A stretch of 44,043 nt of DNA from Oscillospiraceae bacterium (GTDB lineage Bacteria; Bacillota; Clostridia; Oscillospirales; Acutalibacteraceae), in the NCBI GenBank assembly GCA_009777055.1, contig WRMQ01000006.1, positions 1 through 44,043 on the forward strand. The letters run 5' to 3'. Below, piece after piece: positions 1-7,662 of this stretch. Both the position numbers and the translations under genes were made by a program. Every line of letters starts with the position of its first letter. The stretch's first letter is position 1. The notes beneath the pieces are model-generated. The model was given only the letters and a program-made list of their open reading frames with translations, made no database searches and was not told the DNA's origin.

Positions 1-1
1 G

Positions 2-322
2 ATGGCCGGCGCGTTTTTTGAAACCTTCGTTATCGCGGAGATCATGAAGAGCTACAGCAACCAGGGCATACTGGACTTGCCGCTGTATTTCTATCGTGAC
101 AGGGACAGCAACGAGATTGACCTGCTGATTGAGGATAGTGGAACGCTTTACCCAATCGAAATTAAAAAACACGCCGACCCGGCGAAATCCGACATTGCGA
201 GGTTTTCCATTCTCGACAAGCTATCGAACGTCAAGCGCGGCCCCGGCGGCGTGGTGTGCCTGTATGACAGGCTCGTCACGCTGCAGGGGGATGACAGGGC
301 AATACCTGTCGGGATGCTGTGA
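2..322 (+). CDS. DUF4143-domain protein, C-terminal fragment (cut by window edge)
   Basis: The reading frame is open at the first bases of the window, so the first ATG is probably internal and the gene begins upstream. The visible 106 residues open with GAFFETFVIAEIMKS and continue with FYRDRDSNEIDLLIED and YPIEIKK. This is the usual C-terminal DUF4143 part of a family of AAA ATPases of about 400 residues, with a PD-(D/E)xK-like pattern. The N-terminal P-loop ATPase half would lie outside the window. Family members are common accessory genes of unclear function. The following 155 bases up to recQ hold only a hairpin. Confidence 0.8.
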   Translation: MAGAFFETFVIAEIMKSYSNQGILDLPLYFYRDRDSNEIDLLIEDSGTLYPIEIKKHADPAKSDIARFSILDKLSNVKRGPGGVVCLYDRLVTLQGDDRAIPVGML

Positions 323-444
323 TCGTAAATGCTTTGTAATGGCAGGGCGATTCCGTCTAACCTTTGTCTAACACTTTGCCGATTTTACCGATTTTTTGGG
401 ATGCTTTGCCTGTCAAGCGATTGCGGCGTTGTTTCCCTTCCAGT

Positions 445-484
445 CCCCTGAAACCCACTATACTTTGTGCGAGGGTTTCAGGGG
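445..484 (-). terminator. Hairpin at the 3' end of recQ
   Basis: A perfect 12-bp inverted repeat (445-456 with 473-484, 16-base loop) spans the recQ stop codon at 478-480. No clear T-run follows on either strand. It may act as an mRNA 3' end or pausing hairpin rather than a classical intrinsic terminator. Confidence 0.35.
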
Positions 485-2583
485 GAGCCTGCAGCCAGCC
501 CCACGCAAACCCGCTGCGCCGCCGCGCCGAACAGGCACTGCGTGTAGTCCCCTCGCTCTGAATGCCGCTCCACTGTGACAATCCCAATGGCCTGCCCGCT
601 TTCTGTCGGCAGCTTCACGCCGTCAACTACCTCCAGATATCCGGCTTCCAGCAGGAGCTGATTGAGCTTTTGCCCGCTGATCTTTGCCTTGCCATGGCGC
701 AGTAATACGGCATTGATATGATCTGCAATGCGTGAAATTTGCAGAGCCTCGTCTATGATTTCAACTTGCTGCATTATCTGCTCTGGAGTGAGTTCCAACG
801 AGTTTTCGCTTGGGGCTGTCTCCGGTTCCTCTCCGCAAAACAGCTCTAAAAATCTTGCTCCATAGCGCTCCAGCTTCACTTGCCCCACACCGCTCACCGT
901 GAGCAGCTCTTCTTCTGTGCGTGGGTGCTTTTGGCACATGTTCACCAGCGTAGCGTCCGAAAAAACCACGAAGGCCGGGACTTTTTCTTCTCTGGCAATG
1001 TCCAGCCGCAGCTGCTTTAATTTGCTGAAAAGCCCCTCGGAGACCGCGTATTTAGGCGCTTTGCTCTGTTTGCTTTTGGCGCTGCCCTTGGGTTTTGCGC
1101 CTCGAACCGTCACGCGCGCGCTGCCCAGCAAAACGTCTCTTGCTTTTGGCGCGGCACGCAGATAATCATCATTTTCAAGATAGCCCAGCACTTTTAAACG
1201 CTGTACCAGCTGGCGGATATAATGGCGCGGCACGCCCTTCATCAGCCCGAACGTGGGCAGGTCCGTAAAATCATCGGACTTGCCCAACAGAATATCAGCC
1301 GTATGCGTAAACATAAAGCGCTTGCCCGCTTTGTTCAGCCGGATAATGTGCGACAGCACTTTCTGCGCGTCGATTGTTGCGTCCGTTTCGACGAAATTGC
1401 CGTTGCAGTTGCCGCAGCTGCCGCAATCTTCAGCGCCCTGCTCACCGAAATATTGCAGCATGTATTGCCGCAGACAGCCGTCTGTTTCACAATAACGCTC
1501 CATTTTGTTCAGCAATTGTTTGTTACGCGAAATTTCATCTGGATGATCGCTTTGATTGATCAAGAACAGCGCCGTATTGATATCTTTTCTGGCGTAAAAC
1601 AGAATGCAGTCACTGGGCAGGCCATCGCGCCCGGCGCGGCCTGCCTCCTGGTAATAGCTTTCCACGTTTTGGGGCATATTGTAATGAATCACAAAGCGCA
1701 CGTTGGATTTATCAATCCCCATGCCAAAGGCGTTCGTGGCGACAATTATTTTTGCTCTGTCATATAAAAAATCATCTTGAGACTGGCTGCGTTCCTGTTC
1801 CGGCAGGCCGGCGTGATATCTTGCGGCGGAATAACCGTCCGCGACGAGCCGTTCTGCTACACGCTCGACTTCTTTGCGCGTGGCGCAGTAGACAATGCCG
1901 TTGCCATCGTTTTCGCTCAAATATTGCGCAAGCGCCGCGTATTTACCTTTGGGCTGCTTCACTTCGAAATATAAGTTGGGCCGGTCAAAGCCAGTGACTG
2001 TTGTGAGAGGCGCATGCATTTTCAGCGTCGCGAGAATGTCCTCACGCACCCGGGGCGTAGCCGTGGCCGTAAAGCTCGCGAGCACCGGCCGAACCGGCAG
2101 CCGCTCCACAAACCGGGGGATATCCAAATAGCTTGGCCTAAAGTCCTGCCCCCACTGCGAGATGCAATGCGCCTCGTCCACGGCGATCAGCGAGATTTGC
2201 AGCGTCACAGCCAAGTCCAGCATAGAGGGCGCCAACAGGCGTTCCGGGGCGATATAAATAATTTTGTACTGCCCGTTACGGGCGTTTTCCATTGCCCGGC
2301 TAAATTGCGCTTCGCTGAGCGAGCTATTGATAAACGCCGCCGGGATTCCGTTTGCCACAAGAGCCTGAACCTGGTCGCGCATGAGGGAAATCAGCGGCGA
2401 GATGACCAGCGTCACGCCGGGCAAAAGCATGGCCGGCACTTGATAACACAGCGATTTCCCCGCGCCGGTCGGCATCACGCCCAGGGCGTCTTTGCCATGC
2501 GTGAGCGCTTCAATGAGCCCAGCCTGACCTTCGCGGAACTGATCGTAGCCGAAATATTGCTTCAGGATTTGGGTTGGGGTCAT
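478..2583 (-). CDS. recQ: ATP-dependent DNA helicase RecQ
   Basis: A 3'-5' superfamily 2 helicase of recombination and fork repair, 701 residues. The order is canonical: Walker A PTGAGKS at about residues 38-44, DEAH box at 136-139 followed by CISQWGQDFRP, the helicase C domain with the arginine-rich QEAGRAGRDG motif, the zinc-binding cysteine cluster ending in CGSCGNC, the RQC winged helix, and an HRDC domain (around SGVGQVKLERYG). A C-terminal module follows, ending near the stop codon inside a hairpin. The ATG is preceded by a purine-rich AGAGG-like site. It appears monocistronic with its own promoter and faces away from the small peptide gene at 2869. Length is normal for Firmicute RecQ with the extra C-terminal module. 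Confidence 0.96.
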   Translation of the reverse strand: MTPTQILKQYFGYDQFREGQAGLIEALTHGKDALGVMPTGAGKSLCYQVPAMLLPGVTLVISPLISLMRDQVQALVANGIPAAFINSSLSEAQFSRAMENARNGQYKIIYIAPERLLAPSMLDLAVTLQISLIAVDEAHCISQWGQDFRPSYLDIPRFVERLPVRPVLASFTATATPRVREDILATLKMHAPLTTVTGFDRPNLYFEVKQPKGKYAALAQYLSENDGNGIVYCATRKEVERVAERLVADGYSAARYHAGLPEQERSQSQDDFLYDRAKIIVATNAFGMGIDKSNVRFVIHYNMPQNVESYYQEAGRAGRDGLPSDCILFYARKDINTALFLINQSDHPDEISRNKQLLNKMERYCETDGCLRQYMLQYFGEQGAEDCGSCGNCNGNFVETDATIDAQKVLSHIIRLNKAGKRFMFTHTADILLGKSDDFTDLPTFGLMKGVPRHYIRQLVQRLKVLGYLENDDYLRAAPKARDVLLGSARVTVRGAKPKGSAKSKQSKAPKYAVSEGLFSKLKQLRLDIAREEKVPAFVVFSDATLVNMCQKHPRTEEELLTVSGVGQVKLERYGARFLELFCGEEPETAPSENSLELTPEQIMQQVEIIDEALQISRIADHINAVLLRHGKAKISGQKLNQLLLEAGYLEVVDGVKLPTESGQAIGIVTVERHSERGDYTQCLFGAAAQRVCVGLAAGSP

Positions 2584-2621
2584 GGGCTAGGGCCTCTTCT
2601 CTATAAAGATCCATTAAAAAT

Positions 2622-2650
2622 ATTAAACCAGATTACCCAAGCAGTGTCAA
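2622..2650 (-). promoter_or_regulatory. Sigma-A promoter of recQ
   Basis: On the minus strand the -35 is TTGACA (2645-2650, full consensus) and the -10 is TTTAAT (2622-2627), with a 17-base spacer, about 40 bases ahead of the recQ ATG. Confidence 0.7.
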
Positions 2651-2790
2651 GTGTTTTCCCCTAAATTTGTATATGTCAGGGAAACGAATATCCAATTTCT
2701 GTAAACACGCGGATAACACCTAAAAGAGCAAATTTTTTAAGAAAATATTCTTTGTTATTTCTTATTTAGAATTATATCTCGGGACAGCTG

Positions 2791-2799
2791 TGCTATACT
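2791..2799 (+). promoter_or_regulatory. Extended -10 promoter of the small peptide gene at 2869
   Basis: TGCTATACT (2791-2799) is an extended -10 element. No convincing -35 lies 16-18 bases upstream, as expected for some extended -10 promoters. It sits about 70 bases before the start codon, and the region from recQ to here is otherwise featureless and AT-rich. Confidence 0.45.
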
Positions 2800-2868
2800 T
2801 TGCTTATACAGGGTTCATGTCTCTGTGGCGCGAATTTGCAGGAAAATATTTGAAAGGTGGAGCAAATC

Positions 2869-3111
2869 ATGTTTGATCCCGAAATTCCGTATGAATCGAT
2901 GAATTTTTTGGAGAAGTTTTTGTTCGATCTGTTCGAGAAGCTGGTGGTCTGGATTGAGGTGACGCTCACCACCGAGGCCGTCACAGCCTGGCTGGAAAAC
3001 TTCCAGGCCGAGCTGATCAGGATCTTCGGCGAGCGCAACGTGGGCTATTTCCTCGTGGATCTTCTCGCGCTCATCGGCAGCATTGTTTCACGGTTCATCG
3101 GCGCAGAATAA
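2869..3111 (+). CDS. Small amphipathic peptide, 80 residues, unknown function
   Basis: An 80-residue protein not recognised as a known family. ATG 2869 is preferred because AAAGGTGG lies ten bases upstream; the in-frame GTG at 2857 falls inside that Shine-Dalgarno site. The sequence is a run of helices alternating hydrophobic and acidic residues (MNFLEKFLFDLFEKLVVWIE early, LVDLLALIGSIVSRFIGAE at the end), suggesting a membrane-surface or short membrane-inserted peptide. It has its own extended -10 promoter and a strong terminator, so it is a separate transcription unit. A second small peptide of similar style is encoded at 4440, and the secreted protein at 41120 ends in a comparable hydrophobic tail. 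Function is unknown. Confidence 0.7.
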   Translation: MFDPEIPYESMNFLEKFLFDLFEKLVVWIEVTLTTEAVTAWLENFQAELIRIFGERNVGYFLVDLLALIGSIVSRFIGAE

Positions 3112-3128
3112 TTCAGCCGCGCAACCCC

Positions 3129-3164
3129 GGCCGCGTCTGGAATGGGCGCGGCCTTTGATTTTTT
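3129..3164 (+). terminator. Intrinsic terminator after the 80-residue peptide gene
   Basis: GGCCGCG (3129-3135) pairs with CGCGGCC (3147-3153), followed by TTTGATTTTTT, 17 bases after the stop codon. Confidence 0.75.
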
Positions 3165-3230
3165 AAATATATCTTATTCATAAATCAAAATATCTATAAA
3201 CTGCTATGGTGAAAGGAGAATTCCAAAAAA

Positions 3231-4358
3231 ATGAAGCCACTGATGAAAAAAGGATGGATATTGCTCCTGGCGCTGGCCCTGACGCTGGCGCTGGCGGCCT
3301 GCGGCGGCGGGGAGCCGACGCAGCTGACCGAATCCAGCACGGCGGAGTCCACCGAATCCATGCCCTGGTGGGAAACCGGCGAGACGCAGCCGCGCACGGA
3401 AACCGAAACCGAAACGGAAAGCGAAACGGACGAGCCCACAGAGAATAACCAGGCCGCCAACGCGACCAACGCCACCAACGCCACCACCACGAAGGCCCCG
3501 GCGGGCAGCGGCGCGCAGACCCAAACGAAGACCCCCACAACCAAAGCGCCGACAACCAAAGCGCCAACGACCAAGGCGCCAACGACCGCGAAGCCCACCA
3601 CCAACAATCAGGTTTTCGCCAACCCCATCAGCATCAACAATAAAGACCAGGCCTTCGCGGCCTTCAACGATTCCGTGAGGACCGTGATCAGCAAAAAGCC
3701 CGCCATGATCAAAAGCCACGCGGTCACCTGGGACAATTGGCTTTACACCGAGGAGACCCTCGAGGGCCTCAACCTGGGCGGCATCGGCTCGCTTCTCGGC
3801 GACCCCTCGAAGTATCTCGCCAAGCTGACCAGCGACGCCCTTCTCAACGGCACGCGCACCTCCAGCGCGCAAAAGGGCGACAGCAACACCCAGATGATCA
3901 AGGCCTGCACCTGGACAATGAGCGACATGAAGGACGTCGTCTACAGCCGCGACGGCTCCGACTGGATCATCACCCTCACCGTGAAGGACGGCAGCACCCG
4001 GCAGCAGCAAAAGCTCCTCAGCGCGCCCGTCTCCGGCAGCTCGCCCATCGACAAGGGCCCACTCAACTACGCCAGCAACAACATCTACGACCACAATTCA
4101 GCGGACAAGGTTTTCGCGCTGCTCAACAACAACCTCGTGCTCGGCTCCATCTTCAAGCCCATCGACATCAGCGAGGAAACCAGACAGACAAAATTCGTGG
4201 CCCGGCTGGACGGCGAGGGCAAGCTCACGAACCTGGTCTGCACCTATCATCAAACGATTCTTCTCACCGAAATCCAGGTTCCACTTGCCAATAAAACCTA
4301 TAGAGACAACATGGGCTCCGGCAGCGTTCGCATTCATTACACGGATTTTAGCTATTAG
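3231..4358 (+). CDS. Secreted lipoprotein with Thr/Glu-rich linker, unknown function
   Basis: A 375-residue protein with a lipoprotein signal peptide: basic MKPLMKKG start, hydrophobic run, and lipobox LAAC with the lipidated cysteine at residue 24. The next 100 residues are a low-complexity Glu/Thr stalk containing repeated TETE units and three near-identical PTTKA units, of a kind that spaces a domain from the membrane through the cell wall. The globular C-terminal part (about 130-375) contains Trp and Asp/Ser-rich segments but is not recognised. AAAGGAG lies 12 bases before ATG 3231; the internal ATG at 3243 is an alternative. The gene is flanked by the two small peptide genes, each with its own terminator, so it is probably a separate unit. 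A large open frame on the opposite strand is a GC-composition shadow. Confidence 0.85.
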   Translation: MKPLMKKGWILLLALALTLALAACGGGEPTQLTESSTAESTESMPWWETGETQPRTETETETESETDEPTENNQAANATNATNATTTKAPAGSGAQTQTKTPTTKAPTTKAPTTKAPTTAKPTTNNQVFANPISINNKDQAFAAFNDSVRTVISKKPAMIKSHAVTWDNWLYTEETLEGLNLGGIGSLLGDPSKYLAKLTSDALLNGTRTSSAQKGDSNTQMIKACTWTMSDMKDVVYSRDGSDWIITLTVKDGSTRQQQKLLSAPVSGSSPIDKGPLNYASNNIYDHNSADKVFALLNNNLVLGSIFKPIDISEETRQTKFVARLDGEGKLTNLVCTYHQTILLTEIQVPLANKTYRDNMGSGSVRIHYTDFSY

Positions 4359-4372
4359 TTTGGCACAAGCCC

Positions 4373-4400
4373 TTGACTTTTACCGCAAATCTGCTATAAT
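4373..4400 (+). promoter_or_regulatory. Sigma-A promoter of the 52-residue peptide gene
   Basis: TTGACT (4373-4378), 16-base spacer, TATAAT (4395-4400) preceded by TGC, giving an extended -10. It lies 15 bases after the lipoprotein stop codon and about 40 bases before ATG 4440. Confidence 0.85.
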
Positions 4401-4439
4401 ATAGGGGCAGCCAAACTTGAACGGAAAAGAGGTTTGCTT

Positions 4440-4598
4440 ATGAACAACATCTTAAAAGCCATCGGCGACATCATGGCGGCATTCAACATTCCCGAGAATC
4501 TTGGCCAGGCCATCATCGACCTGCTTGCGGAGATGTATTCCGTCTTCGAAAAGCTCTGGGCATCGGTCAGCGGTTTATTCGGCTCGCTCTTCGGCTGA
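4440..4598 (+). CDS. Small amphipathic peptide, 52 residues, unknown function
   Basis: A 52-residue ORF reading MNNILKAIGDIMAAFN at the start and ending in LWASVSGLFGSLFG. It is well supported as a gene despite its size: strong extended -10 promoter, AAGAGG seven bases before the ATG, and a terminator 20 bases after the TGA. The peptide is predicted to form one or two amphipathic helices, with acidic residues only in the centre and a Gly/Phe-rich hydrophobic end, resembling small membrane-active or membrane-curvature peptides. It shares this style, not clear sequence identity, with the 80-residue peptide at 2869. Whether it is secreted, a toxin or a structural peptide cannot be told from sequence. 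Confidence 0.75.
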   Translation: MNNILKAIGDIMAAFNIPENLGQAIIDLLAEMYSVFEKLWASVSGLFGSLFG

Positions 4599-4618
4599 GC
4601 CGGCATCGCAATGCCAGC

Positions 4619-4655
4619 ATCCGCGCCCTGCGACTTTGCATGGCGCGGATTTTTT
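4619..4655 (+). terminator. Intrinsic terminator after the 52-residue peptide gene
   Basis: A perfect 9-bp stem (4619-4627 with 4642-4650), 14-base loop, followed by TTTTTT. Confidence 0.88.
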
Positions 4656-4725
4656 ACTTGCCCGCGGCCGCTTTGACCGGCCTTGCGCTATTTCTTTGAT
4701 GCTTTTGATATTTCGGGAGGCTTCT

Positions 4726-5121
4726 ATGTCATCTCCATTTGACGCGGACGGCTTTCGCCCCGGGCTGCTCAGCCCGCTGCCCCTGGCCTTTATGGGCGAC
4801 ACCATCTATGACCTGCTGGTGCGGGAAGCCCTGCTGCGGGAAGGCGGCCGCCCGCCGAAGCAGCTGCAGCCACTGGCCGCCGAACAGGTCAACGCCCGGG
4901 CGCAGGCGGTGGCCGCGCTGCGCGCCGAGCCCCTGCTCACGCCGGAGGAGGCCGCTGTCTTCCGCCGGGGCCGCAACGCCAAGCCCAGGCACCGGCCCGC
5001 CGGCTGCACCCGGGAGGAATACAGCCTCGCCACCGCGCTGGAGGCCCTCTTCGGCTGGCTGTACCTGTCGGGCAGAATGGAGCGGGCGAGGGAGCTGTTT
5101 GAGATTACGCAGGGCCTGTAG
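4726..5121 (+). CDS. mrnC: Mini-ribonuclease III
   Basis: A 131-residue RNase III catalytic-domain protein without a double-stranded-RNA-binding domain, which in Firmicutes matures 23S rRNA ends. Family signatures in order: PLAFMGDTIYDLLVRE (catalytic acidic patch around Asp25), VNARAQA, FRRGRNAKPRHRP, and the second helix SLATALEALFGWLYLSG containing the conserved glutamate. GGGAGG lies five bases before ATG 4726. Length is typical. In many Clostridia mrnC sits beside cysS; here it does not. The stop codon TAG is made of bases that also begin the palindromic repeat cluster at 5118, so the exact C-terminus (EITQGL) may have been set by insertion of that repeat. Confidence 0.93.
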   Translation: MSSPFDADGFRPGLLSPLPLAFMGDTIYDLLVREALLREGGRPPKQLQPLAAEQVNARAQAVAALRAEPLLTPEEAAVFRRGRNAKPRHRPAGCTREEYSLATALEALFGWLYLSGRMERARELFEITQGL

Positions 5122-5220
5122 GGGCGGCTTGCAAGCCGCCCGCATTTTTTTCTGCCCCCCGGGCGGCTTGCAAGCCGCCCGCATTTTTCTGCCCCCGGGC
5201 GGCTTGCAAGCCGCCCCTAC
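5118..5220. repeat. Cluster of three identical 20-bp palindromes bounded by GTAG and CTAC
   Basis: The 20-bp palindrome GGGCGGCTTGCAAGCCGCCC occurs three times (5122-5141, 5161-5180, 5197-5216), separated by short GCATTTTTTTCTG-like spacers. The block starts with GTAGGGG and ends with CCCCTAC, so the outer copies are mirror images. This is the layout of a paired REP/REPIN-type element with an extra middle copy. Each hairpin followed by a T-run could terminate transcription from both mrnC and uvrC, which converge here. The mrnC stop codon lies in its left edge. Confidence 0.9.
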
Positions 5221-5234
5221 AAAAAACGCCATTC

Positions 5235-7073
5235 TTAACGCAGCCCATCCTTCACCGCCCTTGCGGCGGTTTCATTCATGCCCTTTACCGCCTTCAGCTC
5301 CTCCACGCCCGCCGCCCGAATCGCCTTCATGGTTTTAAATTCCCGGAGCAGCGCCGCCGCCCGGGCCGGGCCGATGCCCGGGATTTCCGTCAGCGCGGAC
5401 CGCAGGGAGCGCTGTCCGTGCTTTTGGCGATGATAGGTAACGGCAAAGCGGTGCGCCTCGTCCTGGATAGCGGTCACCAGCGCGAAGGCCTGCCGCGCGG
5501 CGCTGAGCTGAAGCTCTCCTCCCCCGGACGAAATGGCCCGCGTTCTGTGCTTGCTGTCCTTCACCATGCCGAAAAGAGGGATCGAAAGCCCGTATTGCCG
5601 CAGCACGGGCTCCACCGCGCGCACCTGGCCGATGCCGCCGTCCAGCAGGATCAGATCCGGCAAGCGGCCAAAGCCCTCCTCCTGGCCGCCGCCTTGCGCT
5701 TCTTTATAACGCGCCAGCCGCCGCCCGAGCACCTCCGCCATGGAGGCATAGTCGTCCTGCCCCTCGAAGCCCTTGATGGCAAAGCGCCTGTATGCCGCCT
5801 TATGGGGCAGCCCGCCGCGAAAAACCACCATGCCCGCCACATTGTCGCTTCCGCCTGTGTGGGAGATGTCGTAGGCCTCGATGTACTCCGGCGGGCTCGA
5901 AAGCCCCAGCAGGCCCGCCAGCTCCTCCAGCGCGGCAATGGTTTTGCTCTGCCGGCCGGTGCGGTGGGCCAGCTGCTCCAGGGCGTTTTTCGCCGCCAGC
6001 TCCGTCAGCCGCAGCGGCTCGCCCTTCCGCGCCACCTGCAGCCGCACCCGGTGCCCGGCAAGCCCGCTGAGCCACTGCTCCAAAAGCTCGACGCCCTCCG
6101 TTTCGCCGTCCAGCAAAATCCGTTTGGGAAGGCGGTCCTGCCGCATGGCATAATATCTCTCCAGGAGCTCCCGCCGCGCTTCCGGCAGGGCCTCGGGCCG
6201 CTCCAGCAGGAAGTGCTCGCTGTCGTGGAGCTTCCCTCCCATAAAGCGCAGCACCATCCAGCAGGCCTGGCTCCGCTCCGCCGCCAGGGCGAAGACATCC
6301 TGCTCCTCTACCGATACGCTGACCACATGCTGCTTGTCCATGATCCTTTCAATGGCCTTGATCAGATCCCGCAGCCGGGCCGCCTGCTCAAAATCCAGAG
6401 CCTCCGCCGCCCGGTCCATGCGCTCCCGCAGGTCCTGGATGCTCCGCGCGCTCCCCTGCCGCAAAAAATCCACGGCCTCGCGCACGGCCTGGGCGTACGC
6501 CGCCTGGCTGAGCTTGCCGGCGCAGGGCGCGGCGCACTTCTCGATGAAGTAGTGCAGGCAGGGCCTTCCCTTGCCGATATCCCGGGGGAATTGCTTGCCG
6601 CACTGGGGCAGCCGGCAGACCTCCCGCGCCTCATCCACCGCAAGCTTCACCGCGAAGGCGCTGGTATAAGGCCCCAGGTACTGCGCGCCGTCGTCTGTTT
6701 TCGGCTTCTGCTTGGCGACGGAGAGCCGTGGCCAGACCTCGTTCGTCACGCGGATCCAGCGATAGCCCTTGTCGTCCCGCAGCAGGATGTTGTATTTCGG
6801 CGTGTGCTGCTTGATCAGCGAGCACTCCAGCACCAGTGCCTCATGCTCGCTTTGGGTGACGATGTAGTCGAAATCCGCCGTGTGCCCCACCATGGCGCGC
6901 ACCTTCGAAGCATGCCCGGCAGACGAGCCGAAATAGCTGCTCACGCGGTTTTTGAGCGCCTTCGCCTTGCCGATATAGATGACCCTCCCCTTGCCGTCCT
7001 TCATCAGATAGACGCCGGGCAGCGGGGGGAGCGTCATGGCTTTTTTGCGCAGGGCGGGCAGGCGTTCGTTCAT
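5235..7073 (-). CDS. uvrC: Excinuclease ABC subunit C
   Basis: The dual-incision subunit of UvrABC nucleotide excision repair, 612 residues. An N-terminal GIY-YIG nuclease (PGVYLMKDGKGRVIYIGKAK) is followed by four cysteines in C-x4-C, C-x7-C and C-x3-C order around residues 155-185, which in UvrC proteins bind an iron-sulfur cluster. Then come a UVR motif for UvrB contact (ALDFEQAARLRDLI), the RNase H-like second nuclease domain, and two helix-hairpin-helix motifs at the C-terminus (EIPGIGPARA, VKGMNETAARA). AAAGGAG lies nine bases before the ATG. It is downstream of ptsH in the same direction with a hairpin between; whether the two are co-transcribed is unclear. Confidence 0.97.
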   Translation of the reverse strand: MNERLPALRKKAMTLPPLPGVYLMKDGKGRVIYIGKAKALKNRVSSYFGSSAGHASKVRAMVGHTADFDYIVTQSEHEALVLECSLIKQHTPKYNILLRDDKGYRWIRVTNEVWPRLSVAKQKPKTDDGAQYLGPYTSAFAVKLAVDEAREVCRLPQCGKQFPRDIGKGRPCLHYFIEKCAAPCAGKLSQAAYAQAVREAVDFLRQGSARSIQDLRERMDRAAEALDFEQAARLRDLIKAIERIMDKQHVVSVSVEEQDVFALAAERSQACWMVLRFMGGKLHDSEHFLLERPEALPEARRELLERYYAMRQDRLPKRILLDGETEGVELLEQWLSGLAGHRVRLQVARKGEPLRLTELAAKNALEQLAHRTGRQSKTIAALEELAGLLGLSSPPEYIEAYDISHTGGSDNVAGMVVFRGGLPHKAAYRRFAIKGFEGQDDYASMAEVLGRRLARYKEAQGGGQEEGFGRLPDLILLDGGIGQVRAVEPVLRQYGLSIPLFGMVKDSKHRTRAISSGGGELQLSAARQAFALVTAIQDEAHRFAVTYHRQKHGQRSLRSALTEIPGIGPARAAALLREFKTMKAIRAAGVEELKAVKGMNETAARAVKDGLR

Positions 7074-7117
7074 GGCGGCGATCTCCTTTGCTGTGCTTTT
7101 ACTGTGCTATGATATAT

Positions 7118-7153
7118 CGAATGCCCGCCGATTCCCCTGTCGGCGGGCATTCG
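7118..7153. terminator. Strong hairpin between ptsH and uvrC
   Basis: A perfect 14-bp stem (7118-7131 with 7140-7153) and an 8-base loop. On the plus strand CTTCTTATTTTATT follows; on the minus strand, the direction of ptsH and uvrC, no clean T-run follows. It may be an attenuator or processing hairpin between the two genes. Confidence 0.5.
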
Positions 7154-7177
7154 CTTCTTATTTTATTATGTTGCCGC

Positions 7178-7444
7178 TCAGGCCTCCGCAAAGCCGGAGT
7201 TCACCAGCTTGACCAGCTCCTCAACGGCGTTTTCCTCGTCCATGCCGCCGGCCAGAATGCGGATGTCCGTGCCGCCCACAATGCCCAGCGAAAGCACGCC
7301 CAGCAGGCTCTTCGCGTTGACGCGGCGGTCTTCCCGCTCCACCCAGATAGAGGCCTTGAATTCATTCGCCTTTTGGATAAAAAACGTTGCCGGTCGGGCA
7401 TGCAGGCCCACATGGTTTTGCACCGTTACTTCTTTGGAATACAT
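7178..7444 (-). CDS. ptsH: Phosphocarrier protein HPr
   Basis: An 88-residue HPr of the phosphoenolpyruvate:sugar phosphotransferase system. The active-site segment HVGLHARPA places His15 exactly, where EI phosphorylates it. The regulatory site NAKSLLGVLSLGI contains Ser46, the target of HPr kinase in Firmicutes, so the protein has both transport and catabolite-control residues. No ptsI is adjacent, suggesting that the PTS genes are dispersed or that this copy has a mainly regulatory (Crh/HPr) role. A strong promoter with 16-base spacer lies upstream. Length is normal. Confidence 0.96.
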   Translation of the reverse strand: MYSKEVTVQNHVGLHARPATFFIQKANEFKASIWVEREDRRVNAKSLLGVLSLGIVGGTDIRILAGGMDEENAVEELVKLVNSGFAEA

Positions 7445-7521
7445 TGCTTCTCTCCCACTTTATATTCATAACTGTTTGGCAGCAGCGTCCTCGGGCGATC
7501 GCCCCGGCGATCTATATCATC

Positions 7522-7549
7522 ATTATAGCACATTTTTCGAGCAAGTCAA
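7522..7549 (-). promoter_or_regulatory. Sigma-A promoter of ptsH
   Basis: Minus-strand TTGACT (7544-7549), 16-base spacer, TATAAT (7522-7527) with extended TGC. It has the same hexamers and spacing as the promoter at 4373. Confidence 0.85.
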
Positions 7550-7596
7550 CGGCTTTGGAGCGGATTCATAAAGTGCTCCAAGAAAGCGAAAACAGG

Positions 7597-7634
7597 GCCT
7601 TCCTTCTTTGTGCAATGTCACAAAAAAGGAAGGC
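7597..7634 (-). terminator. Long hairpin downstream of the ATPase-like gene at 7663
   Basis: A 16-bp stem with one mismatch (7597-7612 with 7619-7634), 6-base loop, followed on the minus strand by CCTGTTTTCGCTTTC. It lies 28 bases after the stop codon of the minus-strand gene ending at 7663. Confidence 0.55.
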
Positions 7635-7662
7635 AACATTTGTACAATATCACCAGCTAACG

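Noticed and set aside
2857-2868. GTG start four codons earlier for the 80-residue peptide
   Set aside because: It lies inside the Shine-Dalgarno sequence that serves ATG 2869.
3204-4094. Long open frame on the minus strand opposite the lipoprotein gene
   Set aside because: Low-complexity Gly/Arg/Val composition, no ribosome site, and the plus-strand gene has signal peptide and lipobox. Stop-free shadow of GC-rich coding sequence.
5118-5220. Possible mini CRISPR array (three identical 20-bp repeats at regular spacing)
   Set aside because: The repeats are full palindromes, spacers are nearly identical T-runs rather than unique sequences, and no cas genes are present.
5418-7112. 564-codon plus-strand frame opposite uvrC
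   Set aside because: uvrC on the minus strand has every expected domain; the opposite frame has no recognisable motif.
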